Notes under the pieces: generated by a model | Seen by the model: only the letters and a program-made list of their open reading frames with translations | What the model was told of the DNA's origin: nothing | The model's database searches: none | Part shown: one piece after another, positions 1-9,131 of the stretch | How positions within the stretch are numbered: position 1 is the stretch's first letter | Layout of the letters: the number at the start of each line of letters is the position of its first letter | Translations under genes and position numbers: made by a program | Assembly (NCBI RefSeq): GCF_017916515.1 | Contig: NZ_JAFMTA010000001.1 | Coordinates: forward strand, 1,787,127 to 1,851,126 | Length of the DNA stretch: 64,000 bases | DNA from: Naasia sp. SYSU D00948 | GTDB taxonomy: Bacteria; Actinomycetota; Actinomycetes; Actinomycetales; Microbacteriaceae | Reading direction: 5' to 3'

Positions 1-3000
1 AGGCCTCGACCGTCTTGCCGCCCGCGGCGGTCGTGATCCTGCCGGTTCCGTCCACCGAGTAGTACGACGCAGGGGCCGGGGTGGTCCAGGCGCCGCCCGT
101 GGCGGCGGTTCCCCAGCCGCCGCTGGCCGTGCGGTTGAAGTCGTCCGCGGCGAGCACCCCGGTCGGCGGCGGAGTCGGTGCGGTCACGGTGACGGGCTGC
201 GTCATGGAGTGCGTCGCACCGGCGTTGTCGGTCACCGTCAACTTCACCTGGTAGGTTCCGGCCGCGGCATACGGGTGCTGAGCCTGCGCCGTCGTCGCCG
301 ACGCTCCGTCGCCGAAGTCCCAGAGGTAGCCGGTGATCGTGCCGTCGCTGTCGGAGGATCCGGCGCCGTCGACGCTCACGGTGAGGTCGCTCGTGGAGGC
401 CGTGAAGGAGGCCGTCGGAGCGACGTTCTGCGGCGGGGGCGGCGGTGTCGGGGTCGACCCGGTCGGTCCGGCCCAGAGGTCGTCGAAGGTGGTGGTCACC
501 GCGGTGGTCGCCGACGCGTTGAGGTACGTCGCGATGCCGACACCGCCCGGCACCTGGTAGCCGGCGGTGCTGTCCGTGGTGGTCAGGCGCCAGTTCGCCG
601 GCTCGGTCGTGCCCACCTTCCAGGCCTTGGCCCGGATCGTGGTCGGCGAAGTGCCGGTGACCTGGAGCCGCACCCGGATCTGGTCGCCGGTCGCGTAGGT
701 CACGCCCGTGAGGACACCGCTCGTCAGAGTCGTCCCGTTGCGCTGCAGCTGGAGCGTCACGGCCCCGTTCGTGCCGATGACCAGCCGGGCCCGGTAGTCG
801 TCGGTGCCGATGCGGCGGCCGATGACCGACACGTAGTGGGAACCGCCCGTGATCGCCTGGGCCGTGGACACCGTCACCTGCACCTCGGTGTCCGCCGAGG
901 AGACCGACTCGAGGGTCGCCCTCATCGTGCTCCCGGCGTTGGACGTGATCCGGCCGGTTCCGCCGCTGACGGAGTAGCGGGTCGCCGGTCCCACGAGGGT
1001 CCACGCGCCGCCGACCTCTGCCGACCCGAGGCCCGAGGCCAGCGTCCGCTCGAACGCGTCGCGCGCGAGCTCCGCGGTCGCCGGCGGCGCCGTGACGGTC
1101 ACCGCCTTCGTCAGCGCGGTCGTCGCGCCGTCGTCGTCCGTCACCGTGAGCGTGATGTCGTAGGTGCCGGCGGCGGCGTAGGTGTGCGCCGTGGTGGCGC
1201 CCGTCCCGCTGTTGCCGTCCCCGAAGGTCCAGGTGTGCGAGGCGATGCTGCCGTCGGAGTCGGACGACGTGCTGCCGTTCACCGTCACGCCGAGGTTGGA
1301 GGCGGTGACCGAGAAGTCCGCGACCGGAGCCGCGTTCGGGGCGGTGACCGTCACCGACTTGGTCGTCGACGAGCGGCTCCCGTCGTCGTCGGTGACCGTC
1401 AGGGTCACCTCGAACGTTCCGCCGGCGGCGTACGTGTGCGTGGCGGTCGCGCCCGTGGCCGTGCTGTCGTCTCCGAAGGCCCACTCATAGGAGGCGATGC
1501 TGCCGTCGCTGTCGCTCGATGCGCTGCCGTCCACCGTCACGGTGAGCCCGGTCGCGGACGAGGTGAACGAGGCGGTCGGAGCCACGTTGGCCGGGGTGAT
1601 CGTGACCTGCTTGGTCAGCTTCCCCGTGGCGCCGTCATCGTCCGTGACCGTGAGGACCACGTCGTAGGTGCCGGCGGTTGCATACGTGTGGTTCTCCGTG
1701 GCTCCGGATCCCGTCGCGCCGTCACCGAAGTCCCACTCGTACTTCGCGATCTGGCCGTCGGGGTCGGTGGAGTTGCTCCCGTCGACCGTCACCGAGAAGC
1801 CCGTGGCGGACGCCTCGAACGCCGCGGTCGGGGCTTCGTTGGCCGGCGCGTTCGAGTCGGCCAGGTCGTAGTGCGTCGCCACCGCCTCGGCGCTGAGCGC
1901 CGTGCCGTAGACCGCCGCCTCGTCGAGGTCGCCGTTGAACCACGGGCTCGACGAGCCCCACGTCCAGTCGCCGCCGATCCTCCAGTAGCCGTCGTAGGGC
2001 TGGGCGTTCGCCTCGCCGTTGGAGCCCACGAGGGCGCCGTCGACGTAGAGCCGCTGACCCGCGCTCGACTGGGTGGCGACCACGTGGTGCCACTGGCCGT
2101 CGTTGTAGGAGGCCGGCGAGACGACGGTTGCGGCGAACCCGACCCACGTCCCGAACACGAGCTGCCCGTTGTCCTGCATGTAGATGTGCCGGTCGTAGCC
2201 GCTCGACGTGCCGGTCTGGCTGTTTCCGAACCCGATCAGCTTGCCGCCGCTCGTGCTGCTGGTCCGGAACCAGACCTCGACCGAGTAGGTCGTGGGGTTG
2301 CTGAACGCGCGGTCGCTGGAAACGAGGTCCTCCCAGCCGTCAAAGCGGGCAGCGGTGTTCCCGGTTGCGGCGATCGCGCCCTCGACGGGCTTGGTCACAT
2401 TGCCGCGGTAGGTGCCGGGGTTGCCGCTGCCGCTCGAGTCGGCGGCGGTGCTGTCACCCGACTGCTCGCCGAGGCGCCAGTAGAGGAGCGGAGCGTCCGC
2501 GACCACCGCTGCGCCGTAGGCGTCGGCCGGCCCCGCGGGAGCGGTCACGGTCACGAGGCGCGCCGTCTCGTTGGTCGCGCCGCGGTTGTCCGTGACGGTC
2601 AGCTTGACACTGTAGGTCCCGGCCTTGGCGTAGGTGTGCGATGGCGTCGCACCCGTTCCCGTGCTTCCGTCGCCGAACGACCAGGCGTACGACGTGATCG
2701 AGCCGTCGGCGTCCGCCGAGGCCGACGCGTCGAAGCTCGCGCTCCTGTCGGTGCTCGAGAAGGAGAAGGACGCGGTGGGAGCGGTGTTCGCGGGCAGCGC
2801 CTTGTCGTAGTGGCTCTGCACCTCCGTCGCCGTGAGAGCCCGGCTGTACACCGCGACCTCGTCGATCACCGAGCGGATGTACGCGCTGTTGGTGCCACCC
2901 CACGTCGTGTCACCGCCGATGCGCCAGTAGTTGGTCGTCGCCTCGGCGCCGGTCTGAGGATTGGTGCCGGCGAGTGCGCCGTCGACGTAGAGCCGCATGC

Positions 3001-5839
3001 CCTCCGACGACTGGGTGGCCACGACGTAGTGCCACCGGTTGTCGTTGTAGGCCGACGACGTGGTGATCCGGTTCTCGAAGCCCGTCCAGGTGCCGAAGAC
3101 GATCCGCCCATCGGACTGCAGGAACACGGAGCGGTCGTGGCTCTGCGACAAGCCGGTCTGGTTGCCGCCGAACCCGATGAGCTTTCCGCCGGACGTCGAG
3201 TCCGACTTGAACCAGAGCTCGAGGGAGTAGGTCGTCGGGTTGCTGAACCGGGCGTTGCTGTACGCCCCGTCGTCGCTGCCGTCGAAGGAGGCGGCGGTGC
3301 TCGGGTTGCCGGTGAGGGCTCCCGCCACCGGCTTGGTGACGCCGCCCGCGTAGGTGCCCCCGTTCCCGTTGCCCGAGTAGTCGATCACCGCGGTCGCCGA
3401 GCTGCTCTCGTCGAGCCGCCAGTACAGCTCGGGCTGCGAGTTGTAGATCGCCGCTCCGTACGCGTCCGTGGGCACGGGGACGGAGCTGGTGCTCCGTCCG
3501 GAGAGGGTGTAGTGGTCGCGGACCTGGTCGCGGGTGAGGGGCTGGTCGTAGATGGCGACGTCGTCGATCTTGCCGTCGAAGTAGTTGTCGCCCGCCCACG
3601 TGCTGTCGCCGCCCACTCGCCAGTAGCCGGAGTAGCTCTGGGCTGTGGTGACGTCGGTGCGCCGGGCGACTCGGACACCGTCGATGTAGAGCTCCATGCC
3701 CGCGCTGCTGAGGCTGGCGGCGACATGGTGCCACTGGCCGTCGTTCAGTCCGCTGACGCTCTGCACCGTCTGGGTCGAGCCCGGGTACACGCCGAAGTAG
3801 ACCCGCCCGCTGCCGTCCATGAAGATGTGGCGGTCGTAGTTCGAGGAGTTGCCGGTGTTGCTGTTGCCGAAGCCGACGATCTTGCCGCCGGACGTGCTGG
3901 TGGTGTTGAACCACGCCTCGAGTCCGAACGTGTTCGTGCCCTGGACGAGCCCGGTGGTGGCGACGAGCCCGTTGCCGTCGCCGGAGAAGGCCGCGGCGGT
4001 GTTGGCGTCGCCGTTGATGGCGCCGCTCTGGCCGAACCCGACTCCGGTGCCCGCCCTGCCGTCGTTGAAGCCGGCCCAGTCGATCGCCGTCGTGGAGCCG
4101 GCGGCGTCGCCGAGGCGCCAGAAGGTGTTCGCGCCGTCGTCGAGCACCGCGTTCGCGTAGTCGCTGACGGAGCCGTCCGAGGCGACGGTCACGCTCACCG
4201 GCGCGCTGAGCCGCTGGTTGCCGTACGGGTCCTTGGCCCGCACCTGGTAGGTCAGCGAGGCGCCCGGCGTGAGCCCGGTGTCCAGGTAGCCGAGCTGTGG
4301 CCGGAACCACCAGGCCTTCGAGCCCGCCTGGGTCGTGTGGACCACCTGACCGTCGCGGAGGAGCTCATAGGTGAGGAACTCGTTGTCCCGGTCGTGGTTG
4401 GCGAGCCAGCCCACGCGCACCGTTCCGGTGACGTACGAGCTCACCGACGGAGTCCAGTTCGCTCCCGAGAGACGGGGCGCGTCCTTGTTGGGGGCGATCG
4501 ACTTGACGGCGAACCGGACCAGGCCCTGCTGAGCGGCCTGGTTGACGCCGGGGAACTCCCCGCCGAACACGACGTACTGCGAGTTGGACTCGACGCTCCA
4601 CGCCGCCTGACCCGAGCCGGACACCCGGCCCGTGTAGAAGTCGGGGTACCAGGTCAGGAGAGTGGGGATGGGCTCGCCCTCCCAGCTCGGGTAGCCGAGC
4701 GTGTCACCGTTCGCGACCTGGCCCGACGGCGCCTTGGTCCATGCGAGTGCGCGCTGCGTGGTCCACGGCTCGGTCTGGGGGAATCCGCCCGAGGTGCCGC
4801 AGTAGTGCGGGTGGCCGGCGATGTAGACGACGCCGTTGGTGACCGTGGAGTCGTAGGTGTCGCCGTGGCAGTCCTCGACCCAGACGAGGTTGCCGGTCGA
4901 CCAGTCGGCTCGGAAGGTGCCCTCGAGGTTGCCGACGTCGCCGAAGTGGTATCCGGTGCCGTAGAAGCTGTCGGAGTCGGAGTCGAGGCTCCAGATGGCG
5001 GAGTCGGGAGTCGCGTTCTTCACGCGCTTGCCGACGTTCAGAGGGAGGTAGGCGCCGGAGACCGCGTCGACAGCACCCAGGCCGAAGCCGGCGTCGTCGC
5101 CGACGTTCGGGCCGCCCAATCCGTTCAGCGTCGTGAAGTGCCCGCCGAAGACGACCTTGGAGCCGTCCGGGCTGACGACGACCGCGCGGGCGCGCGCGTC
5201 CATCGAGGCCGCGAACGGAAGGACGGCGCCGTTGGAGGCCGCGAGAGCCGCCCCGCGGAGCCGGCTGGTGCTCCCGACGGCCGTGAAGTTGCCGGCCGCG
5301 TAGACCGTGCCGCCGGACACGGCGATGTCGTGGACCGTGTTGTTCATGACCGGACGGAAGCTCGGATTGAGGGCACCGGTCGTCACGTCCACCGCGGCGA
5401 TGCGGCTGCGGCTCTGCCCGTTCACCACGGTGAAGTCGCCGCCGACGTAGAGCTGGGTTCCGTCGGGGGAGACCTCGAGCGCGCGGACCACCCCGTTGAA
5501 CGTGGGCGCGAACGAGGTGATCAGGGCGCCCGTGCGGATGTCGTAGGCGAGGAGGTTCGCCCGCGGCGTCTGGTTGGTCCCCGCTGCGGCGCCGGCCGGT
5601 CGCGCATTGGCGAACGAGCCTCCGGCGAAGACGGTGTTGCCGACGATCTTCTGCGTCCAGACGATGCCGTCGATCTGCACCGTGGGAAGCATGTCCGAGG
5701 ACACGGTCTCGGGCGTGCCGGGCTGGGGCTGAGTGTCAGCGGCAGCCGCGGGAGCGAAGACCAGGCCGCCTGCCAGGACTGCTGAGGCGGTGAGAAGTGC
5801 GGTCAGTGCGCGGGCAGGCGCAGCGAAGGGAATGGCCAC
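1..5839 (-). CDS. Secreted modular giant protein (beta-propeller, Fn3, 3 LamG, 5+ PKD), C-terminus off the left edge
   Basis: The gene starts at a GTG at 5839 and stays open to the window edge, giving at least 1946 residues. It has a Sec signal peptide (about residues 1-34, ending in an Ala-rich cleavage site). A repeated propeller follows (about 40-446) with GGxFxxxxG units of the DUF5122/delta-60 type. Then come an Fn3-like segment (456-553), LamG folds at about 555-780, 788-1015 and 1101-1330, PKD domains with WxFGDG cores near 1016-1098 and three in tandem from 1335 to 1580, a jelly-roll-like domain (1588-1786), a fifth PKD, and the beginning of a second jelly-roll copy. The order matches the paralogue at 9132-12371, expanded by module duplication. 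The role is inferred to be extracellular carbohydrate binding or adhesion; no catalytic motif was seen. A GAAGG ribosome site precedes the GTG. Long antisense ORFs here are codon-bias shadows. Confidence 0.85.
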   Translation of the reverse strand, partial: MAIPFAAPARALTALLTASAVLAGGLVFAPAAAADTQPQPGTPETVSSDMLPTVQIDGIVWTQKIVGNTVFAGGSFANARPAGAAAGTNQTPRANLLAYDIRTGALITSFAPTFNGVVRALEVSPDGTQLYVGGDFTVVNGQSRSRIAAVDVTTGALNPSFRPVMNNTVHDIAVSGGTVYAAGNFTAVGSTSRLRGAALAASNGAVLPFAASMDARARAVVVSPDGSKVVFGGHFTTLNGLGGPNVGDDAGFGLGAVDAVSGAYLPLNVGKRVKNATPDSAIWSLDSDSDSFYGTGYHFGDVGNLEGTFRADWSTGNLVWVEDCHGDTYDSTVTNGVVYIAGHPHYCGTSGGFPQTEPWTTQRALAWTKAPSGQVANGDTLGYPSWEGEPIPTLLTWYPDFYTGRVSGSGQAAWSVESNSQYVVFGGEFPGVNQAAQQGLVRFAVKSIAPNKDAPRLSGANWTPSVSSYVTGTVRVGWLANHDRDNEFLTYELLRDGQVVHTTQAGSKAWWFRPQLGYLDTGLTPGASLTYQVRAKDPYGNQRLSAPVSVTVASDGSVSDYANAVLDDGANTFWRLGDAAGSTTAIDWAGFNDGRAGTGVGFGQSGAINGDANTAAAFSGDGNGLVATTGLVQGTNTFGLEAWFNTTSTSGGKIVGFGNSNTGNSSNYDRHIFMDGSGRVYFGVYPGSTQTVQSVSGLNDGQWHHVAASLSSAGMELYIDGVRVARRTDVTTAQSYSGYWRVGGDSTWAGDNYFDGKIDDVAIYDQPLTRDQVRDHYTLSGRSTSSVPVPTDAYGAAIYNSQPELYWRLDESSSATAVIDYSGNGNGGTYAGGVTKPVAGALTGNPSTAASFDGSDDGAYSNARFSNPTTYSLELWFKSDSTSGGKLIGFGGNQTGLSQSHDRSVFLQSDGRIVFGTWTGFENRITTSSAYNDNRWHYVVATQSSEGMRLYVDGALAGTNPQTGAEATTNYWRIGGDTTWGGTNSAYIRSVIDEVAVYSRALTATEVQSHYDKALPANTAPTASFSFSSTDRSASFDASASADADGSITSYAWSFGDGSTGTGATPSHTYAKAGTYSVKLTVTDNRGATNETARLVTVTAPAGPADAYGAAVVADAPLLYWRLGEQSGDSTAADSSGSGNPGTYRGNVTKPVEGAIAATGNTAARFDGWEDLVSSDRAFSNPTTYSVEVWFRTSSTSGGKLIGFGNSQTGTSSGYDRHIYMQDNGQLVFGTWVGFAATVVSPASYNDGQWHHVVATQSSAGQRLYVDGALVGSNGEANAQPYDGYWRIGGDWTWGSSSPWFNGDLDEAAVYGTALSAEAVATHYDLADSNAPANEAPTAAFEASATGFSVTVDGSNSTDPDGQIAKYEWDFGDGATGSGATENHTYATAGTYDVVLTVTDDDGATGKLTKQVTITPANVAPTASFTSSATGLTVTVDGSASSDSDGSIASYEWAFGDDSTATGATATHTYAAGGTFEVTLTVTDDDGSRSSTTKSVTVTAPNAAPVADFSVTASNLGVTVNGSTSSDSDGSIASHTWTFGDGNSGTGATTAHTYAAAGTYDITLTVTDDDGATTALTKAVTVTAPPATAELARDAFERTLASGLGSAEVGGAWTLVGPATRYSVSGGTGRITSNAGSTMRATLESVSSADTEVQVTVSTAQAITGGSHYVSVIGRRIGTDDYRARLVIGTNGAVTLQLQRNGTTLTSGVLTGVTYATGDQIRVRLQVTGTSPTTIRAKAWKVGTTEPANWRLTTTDSTAGYQVPGGVGIATYLNASATTAVTTTFDDLWAGPTGSTPTPPPPPQNVAPTASFTASTSDLTVSVDGAGSSDSDGTITGYLWDFGDGASATTAQAQHPYAAAGTYQVKLTVTDNAGATHSMTQPVTVTAPTPPPTGVLAADDFNRTASGGWGTAATGGAWTTPAPASYYSVDGTGRITTAAGGKTVEA

Positions 5840-5900
5840 GGGTAAGCCTTCGGGTGGGTAGCGGCGATCTTCGGGTGTAGCGCCGGGTATCGGAAGTATA
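5839..5900 (-). promoter_or_regulatory. Promoter and TACCCG-repeat leader of the giant surface protein
   Basis: Read on the minus strand, a TATACT -10 hexamer lies at 5900-5895. It is followed by a leader carrying four copies of the (T/C)ACCCG core, at plus-strand 5839, 5851, 5872 and 5884 (spacings 12, 21 and 12). The last copies surround the GAAGG ribosome site. The paralogue at 12371 has a matching arrangement. Whether the repeats are a protein operator or an RNA element cannot be told from sequence. Confidence 0.5.
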
Positions 5901-5963
5901 GGGGCACGCCCGACACCCCGGAACAGTCCCTTGTCCGGGGGGATCACCGCCCCGACCGAGGCC

Positions 5964-6632
5964 TCAGCGCGGCGCGGAGCCCTCGAACGCGACGATGGGG
6001 GCGTCGACGCTCGTGAAGACGATCAGGCGAACCAGTCCCCGCTCGTCCGGCGGCACGTTGAAGACGTAGGAGCCGCGAACGGTCTCGCCGGCTCCGGCCT
6101 GCGCCGGCACCTGCACGGTCTCCTCCTGCTCCAGCTCGAGAGCGGGCGTGCGGTCCGGCCCGTAGTCCGCGGTGACGGAGACCTGATCGAGTGCGACGGG
6201 CTGGTCGCCGGAGTTCCTGAACTCGATGACGAACTGCAGCGCCGGTCCGGCGATTTCGCCGGGCGCATTCGCCGTGCCCTCGACGGGGTTCACCTCCGTG
6301 ACGACGACGGCGAGCCCGGGCTCCACCGTCGCGGGCGCGTCGATGTCGGAGGTCACCTCCTCACCCGGCTCGCCCACGACCTCTCCCGGCTCGACGGGAG
6401 CGGGGGCGGCGGTCGGGGATGCCGAGGGATCGGGCGAGGCGGTGGGGGAGTCGGGCGTGGCCGAGGCCGAGGCCGAGGCGGACGCTGTGGTCCGGACCGG
6501 CGTGGGGGCCGCTCCTCGGGACGCGAACCCGAGGATGATCGCTGCGGCGATGCCGAGCGCGGCCACGGCGGCGACGGCCGCGATGATCCAGGTGCGGCGT
6601 CGCGTCGCGGTCTCGTCGGTCTCGTCGGTCAC
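5964..6632 (-). CDS. Membrane-anchored hypothetical protein with Ser/Pro-rich stalk and beta-rich extracellular domain
   Basis: This 222-residue protein starts at GTG 6632. It has a short cytoplasmic N-terminus rich in Thr, Glu and Arg, one transmembrane helix (about 14-38), a low-complexity Ala/Ser/Pro stalk (about 42-85) and a folded part (about 90-222). Alternating hydrophobic strands in the folded part resemble the DUF4352-type immunoglobulin-like fold. That family assignment is a guess. No cysteine or catalytic signature is visible. A TATATT hexamer at 6679-6674 (minus strand) could be its -10 element. It lies between the giant surface protein and the divergent acyltransferase, which fits an envelope role without proving one. 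Confidence 0.7.
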   Translation of the reverse strand: MTDETDETATRRRTWIIAAVAAVAALGIAAAIILGFASRGAAPTPVRTTASASASASATPDSPTASPDPSASPTAAPAPVEPGEVVGEPGEEVTSDIDAPATVEPGLAVVVTEVNPVEGTANAPGEIAGPALQFVIEFRNSGDQPVALDQVSVTADYGPDRTPALELEQEETVQVPAQAGAGETVRGSYVFNVPPDERGLVRLIVFTSVDAPIVAFEGSAPR

Positions 6633-6758
6633 GGCAGGCTCTCGCAGTTCTCCACAGGTGGCGGTGCGCGCTCAATATAGCGATTCCGGCTGGCGCGCAG
6701 TGGGAGAAGACCGCTACTTCCCCGTTAAGTGGGGGGAGGCCCCGGGACCGGCTGTCCT

Positions 6759-6764
6759 TATGCT
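6759..6764 (+). promoter_or_regulatory. -10 element of leaderless acyltransferase gene
   Basis: TATGCT ends six bases before the GTG at 6771. There is no Shine-Dalgarno sequence, so transcription probably begins at or next to the start codon. Confidence 0.5.
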
Positions 6765-6770
6765 TGCGGC

Positions 6771-8873
6771 GTGACCCGAACACTTTCCGTACCCCGGCGC
6801 GCGCCGAGCGGAAAGCAGGCGGCCGGGTTCCGCTACGAGATCCAGGCGCTGCGGGCCGTCGCGGTGGTCCTCGTCGTCGTCTATCACCTGTGGCCGGCGT
6901 ACCTGCGGGGCGGCTACGTCGGCGTCGATGTCTTCTTCGTCATCTCGGGCTACCTCATCAGCTCCCACGTCATCAAGTCGATCGAGCTCGGTCGCTTCGG
7001 GCTCCTCGACTTCTATGCGCGCCGCATCCGGCGTCTCCTGCCCGCCTCCCTCGTGGTGCTGCTCGTGACCGGCCTCGCCACGCTCGTGTGGGCGCCGCAG
7101 CTCCACTGGATCGAGACGGGTAAGCACCTGATCGCGAGTGCGCTCTACGTGGAGAACTGGGCGCTCCTCTTCAATGCGGTGGACTACCTCGGGGCGTCCT
7201 CCGACGTCATCCCGTCCCAGCACTTCTGGTCGCTGTCGGTGGAGGAGCAGTTCTACCTCGTCTGGCCCCTGCTGCTGATCGGCGTCTTCGCTGTGGCCCG
7301 CGCTCGCCGGTGGGCCCCGCGTGACACGGCACTCGCCCTGGTCGGGGGGATCGTGGCGGCGTCACTCGCCTACTCGATCGTCATGACCGCGATCGACCAG
7401 CCGAGCGCGTACTTTCACACCGGCACCCGCGTCTGGGAGTTCGGAACGGGCACCCTGCTCGCCCTCCTGCTGCCGCGCCTCGCTCTCGCCTCCTGGATCC
7501 AGCGCGCCGTGACCTGGCTGGGCCTCGCCGCGATCCTCCTGGCGAGCATCTTCTACGCCGACGACTCGCCGTTCCCGGGCTACATCGCGCTGCTCCCCGT
7601 GGCGGGTACCGCGCTGGTGATCGCCGGGCAGGGCGCCGGCGGCCGAGGCTCGGTCGCTCCTCTCCTGAGGCTCCGCCCCGTGCAGTTCCTCGGCGACATC
7701 TCCTACTCCATCTATCTGTGGCACTGGCCGCTGATCGTCCTGCTCCCCGTCGCGCTCGACGTCCGCGCCACTCTGCCCCTCAAGCTCCTGATCCTCGTGG
7801 CGACCCTGGTGCTCGCGTACCTGAGCAAGCGCTTCATCGAGGACCCGTTCCGTGTGGACCGGCCGGGGACGGCTGACAAGCCCCGCCGGCCGACGTCCCG
7901 GCGCCGCGTGTTCGCGCTCACCGCCGCGGGCATGGCCGTCGTCTCCCTGCTCGGCGGCGGACTGTGGGCCGTCAGCTCGGCGAGAGCGAGCGCCGCCCAG
8001 GAGGCTCTCGACAGCCTCCCCGACCCGCTGACGATCCCCTGCTTCGGAGCCGCGGCGCTCGCCGACGGAGCGAACTGCCCGGAGGTCGCCCCCGACGGGA
8101 CCATCTACCCCGACCCCATCGTGGCTCCGGCTGACACCGGCGACCACGGCTCGCCGCCCTGCCAGCAGGGGTCGTCGACCGCCGTCATCGTCTGCTCGTA
8201 CGGCAGCGACGACGCCTCCGCGCCCCGCTACGCCCTGGCCGGCGACTCGCACGCCGCCCAGTGGATGGTCGCGATGGCCGAGCTCGCGGAGAGCGAAGGG
8301 TGGCACCTCGACACCTACCTCCGCTCCGGGTGCGGTCTCTCGACTGTCGCCGCCGAAGGCCTCGGCAGCGCGGCCCGGTGCGCCGAGTGGAACGCGAACG
8401 CTCTCGAGCGCATCGTCGAGGGCCGCTACGACGTGGTCGTCGTCTCGACGCGGAGCAGTCTGCTGGGCGGCGGCGAGAAGCCCGCGGAGCAGATCGAGCG
8501 GAACGCCGCGGAGATGCAGGCGTCCTGGTCGGCGATCGAGGCGTCCGGCGCGCGTGTCGTCGTCCTCCGGGACACGCCGCAGCCGGTCAACGCCGGGATC
8601 AGGGACATGCCCGGCTGCGTCGTCGCGGAAGGGCTGGAGGAGTGCTCCTTCCCTGTCGAGGACGGACTCGTCACCGACCCGCAAGTGGTCGCGGCGCGCG
8701 AGGCGGGCGTCCCGGTGGTGGACCTCTCGGACTACTTCTGCCGGGAGATCTGCTCGCCGGTCGTCGGCGGCGTCCTGGTGTACCGGGACGGAAGCCACGT
8801 CAGCGCTCTCTACATCAAGACCCTGACGCCCTTCCTCGGCGAGGCGCTCCGCGAGGAGCTCGCAGCGCCCTGA
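6771..8873 (+). CDS. OafA/YrhL-type membrane acyltransferase with C-terminal SGNH domain
   Basis: This 700-residue protein O-acylates a surface glycan, most likely by O-acetylation. The acyltransferase-3 part (about 15-360) has the usual VVYH histidine near residue 37, the RRIRRLLPA and SVEEQFY motifs, and about ten membrane helices. A further helix near 385-405 leads to an extracellular SGNH hydrolase-like domain. That domain has GDSHAAQW near residue 489 and a C-terminal DGSH (Asp-x-x-His) near 673, so the catalytic triad looks intact. GTG 6771 is chosen over an upstream in-frame ATG because the protein then begins just before the first conserved segment and a -10 hexamer sits six bases upstream. 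It stands between the two giant surface proteins and next to a polysaccharide cluster, which suggests its target is that polysaccharide. Confidence 0.92.
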   Translation: MTRTLSVPRRAPSGKQAAGFRYEIQALRAVAVVLVVVYHLWPAYLRGGYVGVDVFFVISGYLISSHVIKSIELGRFGLLDFYARRIRRLLPASLVVLLVTGLATLVWAPQLHWIETGKHLIASALYVENWALLFNAVDYLGASSDVIPSQHFWSLSVEEQFYLVWPLLLIGVFAVARARRWAPRDTALALVGGIVAASLAYSIVMTAIDQPSAYFHTGTRVWEFGTGTLLALLLPRLALASWIQRAVTWLGLAAILLASIFYADDSPFPGYIALLPVAGTALVIAGQGAGGRGSVAPLLRLRPVQFLGDISYSIYLWHWPLIVLLPVALDVRATLPLKLLILVATLVLAYLSKRFIEDPFRVDRPGTADKPRRPTSRRRVFALTAAGMAVVSLLGGGLWAVSSARASAAQEALDSLPDPLTIPCFGAAALADGANCPEVAPDGTIYPDPIVAPADTGDHGSPPCQQGSSTAVIVCSYGSDDASAPRYALAGDSHAAQWMVAMAELAESEGWHLDTYLRSGCGLSTVAAEGLGSAARCAEWNANALERIVEGRYDVVVVSTRSSLLGGGEKPAEQIERNAAEMQASWSAIEASGARVVVLRDTPQPVNAGIRDMPGCVVAEGLEECSFPVEDGLVTDPQVVAAREAGVPVVDLSDYFCREICSPVVGGVLVYRDGSHVSALYIKTLTPFLGEALREELAAP

Positions 8874-9081
8874 ACCGGCGGGTTCGCGCGCATGGTCTCC
8901 AGCGCCGCGCCGGCCGCGCTGCGCGAGAGGACCTCGAGCACGGACCCCGCGTCCGGTCTTGTCGCCGACGGGCCCCGTCCGCCGGAAAGTGCGGCAGGGT
9001 CGCCCTTCGGTCCTGCTGCCGAAGCTCGTTGCGCGGCCCGTTCGGTTGCGGGGCCCCGTTCGCAGGTCTGCGGGCACAGAA

Positions 9082-9117
9082 GAAGGGACGTGACCGGTCT
9101 CCCGGCCGCGTCCCTTC
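9082..9117 (-). terminator. Hairpin terminator after the second giant surface protein
   Basis: A 9-bp perfect stem (GAAGGGACG pairing with CGTCCCTTC) lies 15 bases beyond the stop codon at 9132, followed on the minus strand by a T-rich TTCTTCTGT. The acyltransferase ends convergently at 8873, so the hairpin may serve both strands. The 258-bp interval 8874-9131 shows nothing else. Confidence 0.6.
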
Positions 9118-9131
9118 CTCTTCTCGTGCCC

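Noticed and set aside
209-5785. A plus-strand open frame of 1858 codons opposite the giant surface protein
   Set aside because: Its product is Arg/Gly/Val-rich without domains, and the opposite strand encodes clear PKD, LamG and propeller modules in a matching codon phase. It is a GC-bias shadow. The same applies to 10053-12233, 14539-16308, 33571-35391, 54397-57171 and similar frames.
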